DNA of 22,813 nt from DASWJQ01 sp036397095. Lineage in GTDB: Bacteria > Chloroflexota > Anaerolineae > Anaerolineales > E44-bin32. The stretch covers positions 1-22,813 of the forward strand of contig DASWJQ010000139.1 in NCBI GenBank assembly GCA_036397095.1, written 5' to 3'. Below the pieces are notes generated by a model. The model worked only from the letters and a program-made list of their open reading frames with translations. It searched no databases and was not told the origin of the DNA. Numbering within the stretch: the first letter of the stretch is position 1; every line of letters starts with the position of its first letter. The translations under genes and the position numbers were made by a program. This document shows, piece after piece, positions 20,553-22,813 of this stretch.

Positions 20553-20580
20553 TTGACAGTCCCCGGCAAACGGGGATGAT
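20553..20580 (+). promoter_or_regulatory. Weak candidate promoter for the secreted-protein gene
   Basis: A perfect TTGACA (20553-20558) is followed after 16 bp by GATGAT (20575-20580), which matches TATAAT at 4 of 6 positions. Downstream, CCGGCAAA (20563-20570) and TTTGCCGG (20598-20605) form an 8-bp inverted repeat around the proposed start of transcription. Confidence 0.35.
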
Positions 20581-20627
20581 GGGACCATCGCACCACCTTT
20601 GCCGGTCCCGGAGGAGCGGTTCAATCG

Positions 20628-22813
20628 TTGCTTAGGATCATCGCAACGCGAGTCCACCAGCCTGTGCTGGTCATCCTCATGGGCGTCGTCAGCCTGGCGG
20701 CGCTGCTACTGCCTCCCCTGTTGCCGGGCAGCCCGCCGGCCTATGGGGCCGATCCAACGCAGATCAGCGGCACGGTGATCGACTCCAGCTCGGGGGCACC
20801 GATTGGCGGCGCCCACATCGAGGTCATCGACCTCAGCTTACAAACGATGAGTGATGCCAACGGCCGCTTCCTATTCTCGGGGCTGACCATCAGCCAGGAC
20901 TACTTGCCGGTCACGGTCCGTGTCCAGGCCAATGGCTTTGGCCTGTGGACGATTGAGGGGGTCCGCATCCTGCCGGACGACACCCTTATCCTGAATGTCG
21001 AGCTTGGACCCGAGCCCAAGACCGTTCAAGTGCCCGAGTTCCGCTGGGAGGATCCGCAGCTTCAATCGTCGGCCGTCGCCGGAGCACAGGAAGTCGCCGA
21101 GCCACTTCATGACCAGACCAGCGAACCGCTGCCAGCGACAATCCGAGTGCGGGTCACGGGCGACCCCTACTGCAACACCAGCCTGCCGTACACGGTCGAG
21201 GTGGTCGACTTCAAGGAGTACGCCAAGCACGTGCTGCCCAATGAGTGGATCTACACCTGGGGCACACAGTCACTGCGGGCCGGGGCAATGGCCGTCAAGA
21301 TGTACGCCTGGTCCTATATCGCCGCCGGCGGCAAATGGCCCGACGCCGATGTCTACGACAGCACCTGTGACCAGGTCTACATTCCGGAGGTCGAATACGC
21401 CAGCACCAACGAGGCGGTTGACGAAACCTGGAATTGGCGCATGACCTGGATCGACGACACCCACCTGGTCCGCGCCTACTACCGGGCCTGGTACTACATG
21501 TGCGAGGAAGTTGGCTTGGGCGGCCGCTGCATGGGCCAGTGGGACTCGCAGGATCTGGCATCCAACAGCTACACCTGGGACGAGATCCTGGCGTACTTCT
21601 ACGACGCCGGCAACGGCGTGCTGTTCACGCCGGTGTGGAATCCGCCGGGCGGATTCTCACTGCGCTTTGAGGGCAACGGCTACGGCAACCTCGATCGGGT
21701 CAATGTGCGCCTCGACGGACCGGCCCGGCCTGTTGATGTCGGCAGCGGCGATTTCACCATCGAGTTCTGGATGAAGGCGCGGCCCGGTGAGAACGGAACC
21801 GTCTCCTGCTCGACGACGGCCGATGCCTGGATCCTTGGCAATACGATGTTCGACCGGGACGTCTTCGGGCCCGGCGACCACGGCGATTACGGTCTGTCGT
21901 TGATGAATGGCCGCCTTGCCTTCGGTGTGCACAACGGCACCGACGGCGCCACCGTCTGCGGCTCGACCAACGTGGCCGACAACCAATGGCACCACATCGC
22001 AGTGCAGCGGACGGCCAGCGACGGCTCACTGCAAGTCTTCGTCGACGGCGATCCCGAAGGCACGCAGGCCGGCCCAACCGGCGATCTAAGCTACCGCGAC
22101 GGCCGCACGATCAATCCCAGTTATCCACGCGAGCCGTTCCTGGTAATCGGCGCCGAGAAGCACGATCTCGACAATGACCAGTTTCCGTCGTTCCTGGGTT
22201 GGCTCGACGAAATCCGTCTATCGACAACGCTGCGCTACACCGGTGCGTTTGCCTCGCCCAGCGGACCCTTTTCGCCGGATGGCAGTACGGCGGCCCTCTA
22301 TCATTTCAATGAGGGCTACGGCAATTTCATCGGGGATAGCTCCGCAGCCAGCGGCGGGCCGAGCGATGGACTGCGCCGCTATGGCGGCACGATCAACGGC
22401 CCCGAGTGGAGCTACGATTCACCGTGGTACGTCCCGCCGCCGACGCCGACGCCAACACCCTCCGTTTCGCCAACAGCCAGCCAGACTCCTACAGCGAGTT
22501 TGACGCCGACGGCCAGCCCGACGTCCACCCGCACACCGACGCCGACCTCAACTCCGACAGCGACACAGACGCCATCGCAGTCGCCGACACCCAGCAGCAC
22601 GCCGACCCCAACGCACACGCCGTCGCCGACCTTCTCCCCCACGCCTACCCCGGTCTTCGGCGATGTCCCGGTGTCCCATTGGGCCCACGACTACATCGTC
22701 GCCCTGTACGACGCCGGCTACGTCGCCGGCTGCTCGACCGAGCCCCGCCTGTACTGCCCGGACCGCATCCTCAACCGCGCCGAGAGCGCCGTCTTCGTCC
22801 TGCGCGGCCAGTA
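20628..22813 (+). CDS. Secreted multidomain SpoIID-like/LamG/SLH protein, truncated at the window edge
   Basis: An uninterrupted frame of 728 codons with no stop, running off the right edge. Start is TTG 20628-20630, with GGAGGAG (20610-20616) upstream; alternatives are GTG 20664 or ATG 20679. Residues 1-41 form a signal peptide (R3, R8, hydrophobic core 13-32, then 'AYGA'). Then: a carboxypeptidase-regulatory-like beta domain (about 45-112, 'ISGTVIDSSSGAPIGGAHIEV...DANGRFLFSGL'); a SpoIID/LytB-like region (about 189-310, 'VEVVDFKEYAKHVLPNEW...SLRAGAMAVKMYAWSY'); a LamG/concanavalin-like domain (about 343-595, 'FTIEFWMKAR', 'QWHHIAVQRT', 'GWLDEIRLS'); a Pro/Thr/Ser linker (about 603-675); and an SLH domain from 677 ('FGDVPVSHWAHDYIVALYDAGYVAGC'). 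Secretion and cell-envelope attachment are likely; its target is unknown. Confidence 0.88.
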   Translation, partial: MLRIIATRVHQPVLVILMGVVSLAALLLPPLLPGSPPAYGADPTQISGTVIDSSSGAPIGGAHIEVIDLSLQTMSDANGRFLFSGLTISQDYLPVTVRVQANGFGLWTIEGVRILPDDTLILNVELGPEPKTVQVPEFRWEDPQLQSSAVAGAQEVAEPLHDQTSEPLPATIRVRVTGDPYCNTSLPYTVEVVDFKEYAKHVLPNEWIYTWGTQSLRAGAMAVKMYAWSYIAAGGKWPDADVYDSTCDQVYIPEVEYASTNEAVDETWNWRMTWIDDTHLVRAYYRAWYYMCEEVGLGGRCMGQWDSQDLASNSYTWDEILAYFYDAGNGVLFTPVWNPPGGFSLRFEGNGYGNLDRVNVRLDGPARPVDVGSGDFTIEFWMKARPGENGTVSCSTTADAWILGNTMFDRDVFGPGDHGDYGLSLMNGRLAFGVHNGTDGATVCGSTNVADNQWHHIAVQRTASDGSLQVFVDGDPEGTQAGPTGDLSYRDGRTINPSYPREPFLVIGAEKHDLDNDQFPSFLGWLDEIRLSTTLRYTGAFASPSGPFSPDGSTAALYHFNEGYGNFIGDSSAASGGPSDGLRRYGGTINGPEWSYDSPWYVPPPTPTPTPSVSPTASQTPTASLTPTASPTSTRTPTPTSTPTATQTPSQSPTPSSTPTPTHTPSPTFSPTPTPVFGDVPVSHWAHDYIVALYDAGYVAGCSTEPRLYCPDRILNRAESAVFVLRGQ

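Noticed and set aside
20321..20596. 91-codon minus-strand frame over the inverted-end element
   Set aside because: It starts outside and reads through the non-coding element; no domain and no ribosome site.
20559..20620. Possible c-di-GMP (GEMM) riboswitch before the secreted-protein gene
   Set aside because: GGCAAAC is present, but the conserved downstream GGACGCAAAGCC block is not; only a simple inverted repeat can be supported.
22412..22642. Val/Gly-rich minus-strand frame at the right end
   Set aside because: It is the complement of the Pro/Thr/Ser linker of the secreted protein; a low-complexity mirror.

Overview
The window looks like chromosomal DNA of a high-GC member of the Chloroflexota, probably Anaerolineae-like. 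This is inferred from the PT-rich/SLH secreted protein with a 'GYVAGCS...YCPDR..NRAESAVFVLRG' repeat at the right edge, the three tandem AI-2E permeases and the general gene content; no rRNA is present to confirm it. No tRNA, rRNA, CRISPR array, transposase or phage gene was found.

Layout. 1-137 (-): N-terminus of a membrane protein leaving the left edge, then a ~370-bp gap. 505-834 (-): thioredoxin, divergent from a heat-shock operon on + (hrcA-grpE-dnaK-dnaJ-prmA, 1071-6666) with a sigma-A promoter and a perfect CIRCE operator; a perfect 19-bp inverted repeat lies between the divergent promoters. A two-way terminator at 6651-6678 separates prmA from a minus-strand block. Read in its transcription direction that block holds a phosphoribosyltransferase, then a consensus promoter with a short terminated leader or small RNA, then rpsU and infA.

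A second minus-strand operon (13024 down to 8091) starts at an apparently leaderless promoter. It encodes three AI-2E-family permeases, a GNAT-like protein and two small unknown proteins, one of 59 aa, mostly with 1-4 bp junctions. Next come rpsO and pnp (15793 to 13130), with a long hairpin in the pnp leader. Above them is a four-gene minus-strand set: MazG-like pyrophosphohydrolase, metallophosphoesterase, APH-like kinase and an alpha-helical repeat protein (18771 to 15884).

metK (20087 to 18864) is controlled by a complete SAM-I riboswitch with its terminator and promoter. A 191-bp element with 13-bp inverted ends lies between metK and a large + strand gene (20628 to the edge) for a secreted multidomain protein: carboxypeptidase-regulatory-like, SpoIID-like, LamG-like, Pro/Thr linker and SLH.

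Most of the window is housekeeping: protein folding, translation, RNA decay and SAM synthesis. The least explained parts are the AI-2E/GNAT/small-protein operon, the rpsU leader, the palindrome at 911-953, the inverted-end element and the secreted protein.
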